From Hordeum vulgare subsp. vulgare (Eukaryota; Streptophyta; Magnoliopsida; Poales; Poaceae): a stretch of DNA of 64,000 nt. Shown here in pieces: positions 1-11,281 of the stretch (position 1 is the stretch's first letter; each line of letters begins with the position of its first letter). Made by a program: the position numbers and the translations under genes. The notes beneath the pieces were generated by a model. It saw nothing but the letters and a program-made list of their open reading frames with translations. It ran no database searches and was not told where the DNA came from. The stretch is from NCBI RefSeq assembly GCF_904849725.1, contig NC_058523.1, positions 108,812,189 through 108,876,188 on the forward strand, written 5' to 3'.

Positions 1-947
1 TTGGGTATCAGTGTCATCATATGAAGAATATGACTCTGCTTCACGGAACTGGCCATCAAGGGGCCTTTTTCCTTCATCAATGACATATTTTCCTTTGCCT
101 TCAACACGCTCAAATGCCTTCTTGATGACTCTGACACGCGGGAGATACCCAATGTGGTTAGGGAAATCAGCAAGGTAGTTGATGCATGACCTGCTTCTGA
201 TGAATCTCATGATCCAAGAAGCATAAATCTTGATGTCGAAGGGCGATAGAGCATTATCAGCCAGAGTCCTCAGGAAGAAGTCATGAAGGTTTATTGGTAT
301 GCCATGGATGATGTTGAAGAGGATATTCTTAATGATGCCTATGACATCTTCTTCATCATCATGGCCTTTGATGGGAGCGATGACATTGCACAGGATCCTG
401 TAGACAGTTCGTGGTTTATACTTCAAGTCTCTAACCTGAAAGGTAGTTCTTGGAAGTTGATCCTTGGCCAAAGGATTCATGAGGACTTCCATTAGTCTGT
501 TGGGCAATTCCAGTTCATCATACATCAGCACGCCATTTTCTGAGGGAATTGAGACAGGAAGCGCACGAAGCAGTTCAGTGGCTGGTGATTTGTAATGCGT
601 GTGCTGAGTCATCCAGTCCAATACCCAAGTGTTGACATCCTTCGGGTCTCCAGAGATATGCAAAGTAGCGTAAAACTGAAGAATTGTGTCGCTGTTCCAG
701 CCACCTATGTCTGTGCAGAGAGGCAGAAATCCGGCTTCATGAAGAACATTGGGGACTGGAATGAAGCAAGGAATTTCTTCCATGTCAACATGAGGAATAT
801 GCTTGTGCTGAAATATTTTGTTCCTCCCACAGAGCACAGAGGCATAGTAGTTGAGCTGAGTCCTTGTCCAAAATTTCCTGTGCCTGATGCCAAGATTATG
901 ATATGGATTTTCACCAGTGAAGTACATCCATTCTTCACAGAAAGCTT
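1..947 (-). pseudogene. Env-like downstream ORF of Sirevirus X, C-terminal part, incomplete at the window edge
   Basis: The minus-strand translation is largely open. It contains WNSDTILQFYATLHI followed by WMTQ, and a later stretch ending near GYLPRVRVIKKAFERVEGK. The same pattern appears in element Y (WNDEMI then FYATVHF, then WMTDGHRYD, near 55050-55130), so this is a shared domain of the two retroelements' downstream ORFs. It resembles a domain found in many plant repeat proteins annotated only as 'putative plant transposon protein'. No function is known to me and I see no clear membrane anchor. The ORF continues from 13262 across the CACTA insertion. Overlapping plus-strand ORFs are taken to be shadows. 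Confidence 0.65.
945..947. other. Target-site duplication CTT, left copy (CACTA)
   Basis: CTT at 945-947 matches CTT at 13259-13261, directly outside the two CACTA termini. Three-base duplications are the rule for CACTA (En/Spm) elements. Confidence 0.9.
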
Positions 948-975
948 CACTACTGAAATTCAGAAATTTGCCGTC
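948..975. repeat. CACTA left terminal inverted repeat
   Basis: Twenty-eight bases beginning CACTACTGAAATTCAG and ending TTTGCCGTC. It matches the complement of 13231-13258 except at positions 9 and 13. Confidence 0.93.
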
Positions 976-1199
976 TGCCAAGGCGGACGGCAAAGGGGGC
1001 AACCACGGACGGCAAAGGCTTTGCCGTCGGGCCCCTCATGGCAAAGTAGACGGTAAAAAAAAATCCAGTGAAGAGGCTCTTTGCCGTCTGCTTTCACAAC
1101 GCGGACGGCAAAGAATCTTTGCCATGAGGGGGCAGACGGCAAAATAAGTGGGACGGCATATATTGCAACGTCCCCGTTAAGTGTTAACGGCAGGCCTCC
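961..1199. repeat. Left subterminal repeats of the CACTA element
   Basis: Many copies, in both orientations, of the 13-base core TTTGCCGTCTGCC and its complement GGCAGACGGCAAA. In En/Spm elements, subterminal repeats bind the TNP1/TnpA-type protein; that role here is inferred from the family. Open frames across the region are by-products of the repeats. Confidence 0.85.
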
Positions 1200-1562
1200 T
1201 CTCTTTGCCGTCTGCCTCCCCCCCTTTGCCATGTGGGGGCAGACGGCAAAGAGGGGAGAGAGAGGGGGAAGATTCCCTCTTTGTCGTCTGCCTCCCCCCC
1301 TTTGCCATGTGGGGGCAGACGGCAAAGAGGGGAGAGAGAGGGGGCAGATTCCCTCTTTGCCGTCTGCCTCCCCCCCTTTGCCATGTGGGGGCAGACGGCA
1401 AAGAGGGGAGAGAGAGGGGGCAGATTCCCTCTTTGCCGTCTGCCTCCCCCCCTTTGCCATGTGGGGGCAGACGGCAAAGAGGGGAGAGAGAGGGGGCAGA
1501 TTCCCCCTTTGCCGTCTGCCTCCACCCCTTTGCCATGTGTTGGCAGACGGCAAAGAGGGGAA
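1200..1562. repeat. 76-bp tandem repeat, five copies, in the CACTA subterminal region
   Basis: The TTTGCCGTCTGCC core (one copy TTTGTCG) begins at 1204, 1280, 1356, 1432 and 1508, a spacing of exactly 76 bases. Each unit has the core, a C-rich run, TTTGCCATGTGGGG, then the inverted core, so each can fold back on itself. The last unit is slightly diverged. Confidence 0.93.
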
Positions 1563-2009
1563 CCAGCCCCTTTTTTATTTATTTTTTCTTATATCCAGCA
1601 TTTTTAACAATAATCAGGATATATATATATATTTGACATAAATAAATTTCTTTCCGTACTCATAACCATATTAAAATAACTCTCATCCATAGTGCATACA
1701 TATTATGGAAGTTACATCCGTACCAAACCATATATTACACCAGTTTCATCCACGTGCATACAAAGTTTCATATATTCATATACTACAATAGTTTCAATAC
1801 AACCCATGGTACAAGAAATAATCTTCAAGCATTCCATCAACCAAGCTTCCCGTGAAGTGAAGGTAATCTGCAAAATGACAAATAAGAAAGTTAGAAAAAT
1901 AATACTAGATGAAGTAGTGTATATATAGGTTATTTCGGAGAGAAATTAGCTAAGTATAGACCATTTAGGAGCTAACTAAGCTAATTATGTCATTTAGGGG
2001 GAACCCTAG
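1563..2009. other. CACTA internal spacer without recognised features
   Basis: AT-rich DNA with a short TATATATATA run near 1620. A 78-codon plus-strand frame (1692-1928) has no recognisable motif and I do not call it a gene. Confidence 0.6.
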
Positions 2010-4560
2010 CTAACTATAGGAGAAGAGAAAGAGAAGAAGAAGTAAAAGAAGGAGGAGGAGGAGGAGAAGGAGAAGGAAGAGGAGAAGAAGAAGAAAAAGG
2101 AGGAGGAGGAGGAGGAGGAGAAGGAGAAGGAAGAGGAGAAGAAGAAGAAGGAGAAGAAGGAGAAGAAGAAGGAGAAGAAGGAGAAGAAGAAGGAGAAGGA
2201 GCGGGAGATAGAGAAGAAGAAGAGATAGAGAAGAAGAAGTAAAATAAGGAGGAGGAGGAGGAGGAGGAGAAGAAGAAGGAAGAGGAGAAGAAGAAGAAAA
2301 GAAGAAGGAGAAGGAGAAGAAGAAGGAGAAGGAGAAGGAGGAAGAAGGAGGAAGAAGAAGGGGAAGGAGGAGCTCCTTCTCCTTCTCCTCCTTCTTCTCC
2401 TTCTTCTTCTCCTCCTCCCTCTCCTCCTTCTTCTTCTCCTTTTTCCTCTTCCTTCCTTTCATTTTCCTCTTTTTTCTCTTCTGGTCCCCTTCTTCGGGCT
2501 AAATTGGCTAAGAATGCCTTTTTGGAGCTAATTATGTCATTTCGAGGATAATTAGCTAAGTATAGGTCATTTTTTATTAAATAGGCCATTTTGGAGCTAA
2601 CTAAGCTAATTATGTCATTTCGTAGGATAATTAGCCAATTTAGCCTTTCTTGGATAATTCTAAGCTACGTAGAAGAAGAGATAGAGAAGAAGAAGTAAAG
2701 TAAGGAGGAGGAGGAGGAGGAGGAGGAGAAGATGAAGGAAGAGGAGAAGAAGAAGAAAAGAAGAAGGAGAAGGAGAAGAAGAAGGAGAAGGAGAAGGAGA
2801 AGGAGGAAGAAGGAGGAAGAAGAAGGGGAAGGAGGAGCTCCTTCTCCTTCTCCTCCTTCTTCTCCTTCTTCTTCTCCTCCTCCCTCTCCTCCTTCTTCTT
2901 CTCCTTTTTCCTCTTCCTTCCTTTCATTTTCCTCTTTTTCTCTTCTGGTCCCCTTCTTCGGGCTAAATTGGCTAAGAATGCCTTTTTGGAGCTAATTATG
3001 TCATTTCGAGGATAATTAGCTAAGTATAGGTCTTTTTTTATTAAATAGGCCATTTTGGAGCTAACTGAGCTAATTATGTCATTTCGTAGGACAATTGGCT
3101 AATTTAGCCTTTCTTGGATGAGTCTAAGCTACGTAGAAGAAGAGATAGAGAAGAAGAAGTAAAATAAGGAGGAGGAGGAGGAGGAGGAGAAGAAGAAGGA
3201 AGAGGAGAAGAAGAAGAAAAGAAGAAGGAGAAGGAGAAGAAGAAGGAGAAGGAGAAGGAGGAAGAAGGAGGAAGAAGAAGGGGAAGGAGGAGCTCCTTCT
3301 CCTTCTCCTCCTTCTTCTCCTTCTTCTTCTCCTCCTCCCTCTCCTCCTTCTTCTTCTCCTTTTTCCTCTTCCTTCCTTTCATTTTCCTCTTTTTCTCTTC
3401 TTGCCCCCTTCTTCGGCCTAAATTGGCTAAGAATGCCTTTTTGGAGCTAATTATGTCATTTCGAGGATAATTAGCTAAGTATAGGTCATTTTTTATTAAA
3501 TAGGCCATTTTGGAGCTAACTAAGCTAATTATGTCATTTCGTAGGATAATTAGCCAATTTAGCCTTGCTTGGATGAGTCTAAGCTACGTAGAAGAAGAGA
3601 TAGAGAAGGAGAAGTAAAATAAGGAGGAGGAGGAGGAGGAGGAGGAGAAGAAGAAGGAAGAGGAGAAGAAGAAGAAAAGAAGAAGGAGAAGGAGAAGAAG
3701 AAGGAGAAGGAGAAGGAGGAAGAAGGAGGAAGAAGAAGGGGAAGGAGGAGCTCCTTCTCCTTCTCCTCCTTCTTCTCCTTCTTCTTCTCCTCCTCCCTCT
3801 CCTCCCTCTTCTTCTCCTTTTTCCTCTTCCTTGCTTTCATTTTCCTCTTTTTCTCTTCTGGTCCCCTTCTTCGGGCTAAATTGGCTAAGAATGCCTTTTT
3901 GGAGCTAATTATGTCATTTCGAGGATAATTAGCTAAGTATAGGTCTTTTTTTATTAAATAGGACATTTTGGAGCTAACTAAGCTAATTATGTCATTTCGT
4001 AGGACAATTGGCTAATTTAGCCTTTCTTGGATGAGTCTAAGCTACGTAGAAGAAGAGATAGAGAAGAAGAAGTAAAATAAGGAGGAGGAGGAGGAGGAGG
4101 AGGAGAAGAAGAAGGAAGAGGAGAAGAAGAAGAAAATAAGAAGGAGAAGGAGAAGAAGAAGGAGAAGGAGAAGGAGGAAGAAGAAGGAGTAGGAGGAGCT
4201 CCTTCTCCTTCTCCTCCTTCTCCTCCTTCTTCTCCTTCTTCTCCTTCTTCTTCTCCTCCTCCCTCTCCTCCTTCTTCTCCTCATTTTTCCTCTTCCCTCC
4301 TTTCATTTTTCCTCTTTTTCTCTTCTTGTCCCCTTCTTCGGGCTAAATTGGCTAAGAATGCCTTTTTGGAGCTAATTATGTCATTTCAAGGATAATTAGC
4401 TAAGTATAGGTCATTTTTTATTAAATAGGCCATTTTGGAGCTAACTAAGCTAATTATGTCATTAGATGGAAGTCTACCTATTTTGGAGCTAACTAAGCTA
4501 ATTATGTCATTAGATGGAAGTCTAGCTATTTTTTATTAAAACACTAGAAATAACATACCT
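2010..4560. repeat. GAR-rich tandem array, about 460 bp per unit, inside the CACTA element
   Basis: Five diverged units. The landmark AGCTACGTAGAAGAAGAG recurs at 2663, 3127, 3582 and 4040 (spacings 464, 455, 458). Each unit has a purine-rich (GGA/GAA)n block, a hinge GGAGGAGCTCCTTCTCC, a pyrimidine-rich block that pairs back with it, and an AT-rich tail containing GCTAATTATGTCATTT. The last 120 bases repeat the tail twice more with ATTAGATGGAAGTCTA. Frames made of Lys/Glu or Ser/Leu runs are rejected as genes. Confidence 0.88.
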
Positions 4561-4563
4561 AAG

Positions 4564-7108
4564 TTAGGGTGAAGCACGGTGGCTCTGGCTTGTTTCACCT
4601 GGAGAAGGCTGCCCTGGAGAAGGCTCGACTGTAGAAGGGTCGTGCGATGCGTTTCGGGACATATTCTGCACCAAACATCGTTTGCAATGTGTAGTTAGCA
4701 TAAGGACACTCTTAAGATCACTCCACTGAAATGAAACTCACCGTCCCCGCCACGTTAATGACTGGCATCGGCGGAGGGACTTGGCCGTTCTTCTCGCACA
4801 TAGACTGTACATTTGGTTTCGACAAGTCAAACTTTTTATTTATTAATGAAACGGACATTCAAATGCAAGATTTGAAATAACATGAAGAAGAAACTTACCA
4901 CGAAGAGCTCGTATATGGCCCTGGTAGACGCTTCATTCCGTGCCCTCTCCGCCTCCACCAATGCAGTCGTCCTCTCCTCCAGCTCCCTAATTTCCTTATC
5001 CTTCTCCGCCATAGCCGCCTGCATTGCCGCTCTCTCTTTCTGAATAGCAGCCTCCAACACAACTCATTGTTAGCAATGTAATCATATTGGTTCCAACGCA
5101 CAACATAATGCAGAAAGATAGTTGAGTCCATTAAACTAACCTCGATGGCGAGCTCGACTGGCCATGGACGACGTGTTATCTCCGGACAAGAGCTCGTTTG
5201 GCGTGCCTTTATCTGTCGGAGAGTGCTAGGACAACGTATAAGGCCGTCTCCAATGGCGATCGAGCCATGGGGCCTCCCGTTGCCAGCTATCATCACCAGC
5301 TCTGGATCAATAGGCCCCTCGCTTGGGTTAAAGTCCTCCCCTTTCCTCGCCTTCCCGTGATCTCTGTACTTCACGAGCTTGTCGTGGGAGGAGATGTTGG
5401 TGAAGTTTTCTGGATGCTCGAGGTCAGACTCACAGAATGCCTTGACCTTTTTGTACGAGGCAGTATGGGCCATCGCATACAGGTCGTACATCTGTGGCGC
5501 CTCCGTCTTATTGTGACGCGCCTAAAAGAGAGAGAGCAGAAAATTGTATTGGTAAAGGGCTCAAGATAGCATTAAGAATGAATTGCATGAGGCATGAAGC
5601 AAACCACATACCCAGTTCTCGCCAAATTGGATTAAGTTGATGCTCCCTTGATGGTGTGGCACGCCAACCATTTTGCCACGCCTCTCCTTGGCGTTGTTGT
5701 GGCTGGTCTCCCACGTTTCGGAGCACCACTGGTCCACCAAGGCCTCCCAACAATCCATCTTATCCACACACCATCTAGGGGGCACCTAAGTTAATAAAGA
5801 GAAATTTGAGTGCGTAAGAACCAAATCAAGGAAACTAACTACAAAGCCTTAATAATATGTAATTACCTTCATGTAATGCTCCTTCTCCATCTTAGCATCA
5901 CGGCACTTCGCCTTATCAATCCTAATACGCCGCGTGGCATAGCAGTCTCGAACAGCCTGCACCCGAGCCTCGTGCCGGAAGTTTTGAAGTAGGCGGCGAC
6001 ATTCGGTTTCGATAACCTTTGCCATGTCATCCTCATATCCCTCCTCACACCTGTAGAAGGTCTGCAAACGAGACAACACCGATTAGTACAATAAATAGCT
6101 ATGGTTAATTTATACTTGTGTGAAAGAGAAATTACCCAGAACTTTCGGATCACCATGTCTGCCCTCGTGGCACACAAAACACCGTCGATCTCCACCTCCG
6201 GCGGGGCCGGGGCACCCAAGTAGTGCTCCCAGGTCATCCCTACCTCTCGCTCCCGACCGGGCAACGTAACAAACCCTGGGAAGTTTTGACGGCAAAGACC
6301 ACCGAGGACGCTGTTGGGCTTGCGGACACCCTTGGCAACAATCCAACCCCTACAGTATGACAAATTAAAGCCAAAACATTAGATATTTGAGAAAACGCGA
6401 AGGCAAAAGGTTAAATAAGAGTAAATTAACTTACTTGTCCCCATTTGGCCTAATCGAGCACCTCTGCTCGGGGGTCGCTGGCACGAGCGGGAGCCCCGAA
6501 CTACCACGCTGGTAGACGGTATCCCCCTCACCCAGCTCCTCGTCGCTACCAGCATGGCCAGTTGGCTCTGGCCAGGGATCCCACTGGGTCTCTTGGGACG
6601 TACCCTCATCCCTGCTGTGCTCCGCAGTCGTGTGGAAGGAAGCCTCTGGGACACGAGTCTCGTGGGTCAAAGGCTCGTCGACCTGAGGCTCGTTGACCCG
6701 AGGCTCGTGAACCGGAGACCGTGTAGCCTCCACCTCAGACGAATCCACCCTAGAAGTCCTCCTGTGCTCAGGTGAATCAGCTTGGGGTGGTGGCGGAGAC
6801 CGTGTAGCCCTACCTCTCCCGCGGCCACGTGTACCTTTAGTACAACATAAATACCAACATGAGTAATAAAATGTATATAAATACCAATATGCATACAACA
6901 TGAGTACAACATAAATACCAACATGAATACAACGTGTACCTTTAGTGCCTCTCGGCTTCGCGGGTGGTCGACCTCCTCTCACGGGGGCCGCTCCTTGCAT
7001 AGTAGAGAGCAACACTCTTCGAAGAGGCGAGGCAGGAATGGAAGTACCCATCCCATCACCCGCCGACGAAGAAGCAGCCGCGGCATGCTTTCGACCCTTT
7101 CCCACCAT
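4564..7108 (-). CDS. TNP1-type CACTA protein (plant Transposase_24/Ptta-like), nine exons
   Basis: Predicted exons, minus strand: 7108-6940, 6834-6435, 6349-6136, 6061-5867, 5785-5612, 5521-5141, 5051-4899, 4804-4742 and 4665-4564. Every intron begins GT and ends AG on that strand. Lengths sum to 1851 nt (616 codons plus stop) with no internal stop. The N-terminal part is basic and low-complexity, with a Glu/Pro-rich run of repeated RLVD/EPRV-like units. The middle (exons 3-6) has the family pattern VPPRWC, then CWEALVDQWC, then HHQGS, then FGENW, followed by YDLYAMAHT. Exon 7 is a charged coiled coil (EKDKEIRELEER). In En/Spm the equivalent protein binds subterminal repeats and helps synapse the ends. 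It starts 228 bp after the TNP2 stop on the same strand, so both may come from one alternatively spliced transcript. Intron 1 can also be read through in frame. Confidence 0.85.
6835..6939 (-). other. 105-nt in-frame optional intron (exitron-like) in the TNP1 gene
   Basis: The segment starts GT and ends AG on the minus strand, is 105 nt long (35 codons) and has no stop, so spliced and retained forms are both open. Its ends lie in a direct repeat, CTAAAGGTACACGT. The retained peptide is hydrophobic and aromatic, unlike the Gly/Arg/Pro-rich flanks, which favours splicing. Confidence 0.6.
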
Positions 7109-7336
7109 CTTTCAACACCTGTCATGACAAAGAGTAAATGAAATTAGTACAACATAAATACCAACATGACTAATAAAAATTGAATACCTAACATGAACTC
7201 AAAATTTATATATAGTATAATAGTTGAATACCTGACATGAACTAATAACAATCGTCCTCGTCTATATATGCTTCGGGGTCAATAAATGCATCATGATCAT
7301 CACTATCATCAATAAATGCATCATCATCATCACTAT

Positions 7337-10300
7337 CTAGAAGAACATGTGGAAGGCCACCATTATGTAATCGTCAAGAAGTGACAGGTCATCCGCAGCA
7401 GTAACCTCTTCTTCTTCCAGCTCTTCCTCTTCGGGCTCAGGGGTTAAGATGGATTCACTGTCGCTGTCTACTTCAATGTTCTGGGGTGAAGTAGAGCGGT
7501 TCTTGAAACGTTTCTTGGACATACGTGTTTCTTGGAAGAATTCTCCTTCATATGTGTCTGGGTTAATGTGAGGTTCGTAATCCTCTTCATTGAGGGTAGG
7601 TGGTCTAAAATGTGGTGGCACTTCATAAACGACATCCCAACCTTTGAGATTTGGATCAGTTTGCCAGGCCCACGGTAGATAGAAAACTTGTGTCGCCTGT
7701 TGAGCCGTAATATAGACATCGGGAACATCTAAGTGGGTGTTTTGGTTGATTTCGACTAGTCCTATATGTTCATGAGTCCTTCTAGTCTCCCTCGGCTCAA
7801 ACCAATAACATTTGAAGACTACGACGGTAGGTGGGTTTTCACCATAGAATAGAAGTTCATAAATTGCTTCAACCCTTCCATAATACTCGGTGTCTCCTTC
7901 GCCGATAGCAGAGACAGAACAATTTGTAGTCTTTAGGTCAGGCATAGATAGCTCTTTGCCAAAGGTACGAAAGTGATACCCGTTGATGTTGTATTTGTCA
8001 AATGAATGGACCTTATAGTCAAAACCATTAGCGACTTGTCTCAACTCGGCGTCCATAGACTCTGCATCAGCCTACAAGTTTAATACGAAAGAATGGATGC
8101 ATTAGCCGCAAATTAGACCAATAAGTCAAATGGGCCCTTAATGGTAATTAATTACCCTTTGTTTGAACCAAGAGATGAAACCAGGATAGTCGCCTCCATG
8201 CTTTGCGAGAAGCTCATACTCTTCGACGGAATCCTTTTCGATGACCGCTCCATCCGAGAATTCGGCGACGTATCGACTATATCAAATATCTGGGAATAAG
8301 AGTGGTTCAAAGCAATTAGAAGTTGCGGAACAATAAATTACCGAGAACTTACTCGATGTACAGACGCACTTCTGTTAGGTTGGTGAAGAGATACAATGAA
8401 ATGGTCCGCCATTCTTCGACATCCAACGATTTCCCTTTCGAAGCACCGGATGGTGCGAGCTTACCTTTGAATAGGCTGAGGTTGGATCGAACTTTTTCTC
8501 GATCGCCATCATTGTACCGAGGCTTCGGGTTATGCAAATGATAATTTTTGGCTTCGTAGTGTGCTGTCACGAAGTTTGCCGCCTCCTCAGTAATGAATGA
8601 CTCGGCCATCGATGCTTCAATTCTACGTTTATTTTTACACTTAGCTCGAAGCGTCTTCTGCATCCTCTCAGTTGAGTAGCACCATCGATTTTGAACGGGC
8701 CCCCCCATTCTTGCCTCGGTCGGGAGATGCAAAATCAAATGTTGCATTGGATTAAAGAAGCCCGGTGGAAAGATCTTTTCTAATTTGCAGACCAACTCCG
8801 GCGCCAACTCTTCCATTTCATCTAGCACGCCAGGCGATAGTTCTTTCGCACAAAGAGAACGGAAGAAATAGCTCAGCTCTGCCAGTACTAGCCATTCATC
8901 CTCAGGGATAAAGCCACGCAACATCACCGGCATTACCCGCTCAATCCATATGTGCCAATCATGACTCTTGAGCCCAAATATTTTCAATTTCTCAAGACTC
9001 GCTCCCCTCTTTAGATTCACAGCATAAACATCGGGGAACATCAACCGCATTTTCACCCACAATAGCATTTCCCTCATAGCTGGCCTTTCAATTTTGAACC
9101 ATGCCTTTGGCTTCGCTATGCTTTTCTTTCCTTTCCGTTGTCGCAAGTTTTGCAACGGTCTATCACATAGAGCCTCCAGGTCGATTCTAGCCTTAGGATT
9201 ATCTTTTGACTTCCCCTCTATGCCGAACAATGTACCAAAAATGGCCTCCGCAATATTCTTTTCAGTGTGCATCACGTCAATGTTGTGTGGGCAAAGGAGG
9301 TCTTTGAAGTAAGGGAGATCCCATAAGCATGACTTGTGAGTCCAGGCGTGTTCCGTATTATACCCTTTGAAGTATCCTGGACGCAAAGGATCAGGCTCGA
9401 GAGTGTTTAACTGATCAAGGGTCTGTTGGCCTGTCAACGCAGCTGGTGCAGTGTTTTTGACAACTCTAACTTTGATGAAATTCTTCTTGTCTTTTCTGAA
9501 CTTATGGTCAGGATCCAGGAATTGTCTATGCATGTCGAAGCAAGAATACTTGCGACCAGCCTGCAGCCAACGGAACTGAAGAGCTGCCTTGCATGTGGTG
9601 CACGGGAACCTTCCATGCACACACCAGCCAGCGAATAGCGCAAACGCCGGATAATCATGCGTCGAGTACATGTACCACACATGCAATTTGAAATTTGTTT
9701 TGGTAGCCGCGTCGTAGGTCTTGATCCCATTATCCCAGGCTTCTTGCAACTCATCCTTAAGCGGCTGCATGTACACATTCATATTCTTCCCCGGATAGTT
9801 GGGCCCTGGAATTATCAACGTCAGGAAAATGTTCTTTCTTTTCATAATCTCTCCGGGTGGCAAATTTAGTGGAATGACAAATACAGGCCAACAACTGTAT
9901 TGTGCTGCCGTCATACCATACACATTGAACCCATCCGTGCTGATGGCAACTCTAGGTTGCCTTGGATCTTCCGATTTATCCTTATGTAATGCATCGAAGT
10001 GCCTCCACGCAAAACCATCTGAAGTGTGTACCAGCATCTTGTTCCCATCCGCATCTAGTTCGGTTCTTTTGCCCAATTTGTGCCATGTCATCTGTCTGGC
10101 CGTCTCTTGGACCATGAAAAGACGTTGAAGTCTTGGTACGATTGGCAGATATCGAAGAACACTAATGGGGATTTTGGTCTGATTCTTCTCACCCATGCCG
10201 TTGTCTACCACAATATACCTGGAAGAATTGCAAATGGGGCAATAGTTCAAGGCCGCATACTCAAGCCTAAATAAGGCACATCCATTCTCACAGGCATGTA

Positions 10301-10904
10301 TCTTCTCATAGGGCATCTTAAGTACACGGAGGATTTTCTCTGACTGGTATAGGTTTGCAGGCAGTACATGGCCTTTGGGTAGAAAGCGTCCAAATATCGT
10401 CATCATCGCGTCGTAGCATTCTCTGCCTAGGTTGAATTGAGCCTTCAGAGCCATTACTTGCGCGATGGCATCCAGCTGACAAAGCTCAGTCTGCTCGTGG
10501 AGAGGACGTTTTGAAGACTCCAGCATTTCATAGAAGGCCTTTGCAGATTCCTCCATCTCATCGTCTGAATCCCGAGCATCATCAAAGTATTGCACCATGT
10601 CTTCAATCCCGGTACCATGCTCGTCGGTGCGACGACGAATCACCTCAGCTCTGGCACGTTGGTCAGACTCACCATGAAAAGTCCACACCGTATAATTAGG
10701 CATAAAACCCCACTTCTGCAAGTGTTTACCCATTTCAAACTCTGTCTGCTTTTTCCAGTTGTTGCAGTTGGGACAGGGGCACCATGTTTTTTGCTGGCCA
10801 TTTGCAAATGCGGCTCTCACAAACCCCCTGGTTTTTGTTAACCATTCATGGGTCATGTCTTTCTGACTAGAGTGACCAGTGTACATCCAAGCACGATCAC
10901 TCAT
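7337..10904 (-). CDS. TNP2-type CACTA transposase, three exons (Transposase_21, DUF4218, DUF4216)
   Basis: Predicted exons, minus strand: 10904-8353, 8276-8156 and 8071-7337, joined in frame to 1135 codons. The N-terminus has the transposase-associated region (RAWMY, then a zinc-binding-like CPCPNC). The middle is the Transposase_21 core: ISTDGFNVYG, CWPVFVIPLNLPP, GPNYPGKNMNVYMQPLKDEL and a Cys-rich FPCTTC. Next comes a DUF4218-like stretch with HLILHLP and GGPVQNRWCYSTERM. After an intron with donor GTAAGT, exons 2-3 carry the DUF4216 part (YYGRVEAIYELLFYG, VVFKCYWFEP) and an acidic tail (EEEELEEEEV). In this family the protein cuts the terminal inverted repeats in the nucleus. I see no disabling change in the DNA. 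Splicing is predicted, not observed. Confidence 0.92.
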
Positions 10905-11040
10905 GTTGCCTAGCTACCTATGGGGGCACAAGAAATAAATACATAATTCATCATATATATTCATACGCTAATCAAGTTTGTCAGTTTTATTACGTCCATG
11001 CAACCTACACGCTAATAGGTAAAGATAGGTCCTAATCCCA
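10905..11040 (-). other. Predicted 5' leader next to the TNP2 start codon
   Basis: The stretch between the TNP2 ATG (10902-10904) and the long hairpin. I see no further element. Confidence 0.5.
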
Positions 11041-11257
11041 CCCGAGTATGTGTAGACTGGGTTCGTTTTCCCATGCTCTGCTCCAGATGCGACGCAGAAT
11101 TTCGGCAGCACCTCCCCGCTGTTCTCCTGATACACGTCTCGGCAATAAGCAGAGAGGATGTGTACCCGGAGAACAACAGGGGAGGCACTGACGAAATTCC
11201 GCATCGGATCCGGAGCACAGCATACGGGAAAACAAACCCAATCTACACATACTCGGG
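11041..11257. repeat. Long imperfect inverted repeat (about 100-bp arms) in the TNP2 leader
   Basis: The left arm begins CCCGAGTATGTGTAGA and the right arm ends with its complement TCTACACATACTCGGG. Pairing continues inward through TTCGTTTTCCC, GGCAGCACCTCCCC and GTTCTCC-like segments, with scattered mismatches, to a small centre near 11149. Transcribed from the predicted TNP2 promoter it would fold into one long stem. Confidence 0.88.
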
Positions 11258-11281
11258 CTGTCCATGGATAATGTTGGACAA

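Noticed and set aside
595..1056. Plus-strand ORF of 153 codons crossing position 948
   Set aside because: It spans the junction between Sirevirus X and the CACTA terminus, so cannot be an ancestral gene; the minus-strand frame has the conserved domain.
1200..1562. Regular repeat that could be mistaken for a CRISPR array
   Set aside because: The units are contiguous 76-bp tandem repeats without unique spacers, in a eukaryotic transposon.
960..1641. Several overlapping ORFs of 110-200 codons on both strands
   Set aside because: They are produced by the 76-bp and subterminal CACTA repeats; the proteins are the same repeated text in all frames.
2010..4306. Minus-strand ORFs of 80-190 codons starting MAYLIKNDLYLANYP and similar
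   Set aside because: They run through GAR/YTC simple sequence into Lys/Glu and Ser/Leu homopolymers and recur once per tandem unit; not genes.
5145..5569. Plus-strand ORFs of 71 and 123 codons
   Set aside because: They are antisense to exon 6 of the TNP1 gene, whose reading frame fits the family.
8323..10841. Plus-strand ORFs of 62-109 codons
   Set aside because: Shadows of the TNP2 transposase on the opposite strand.
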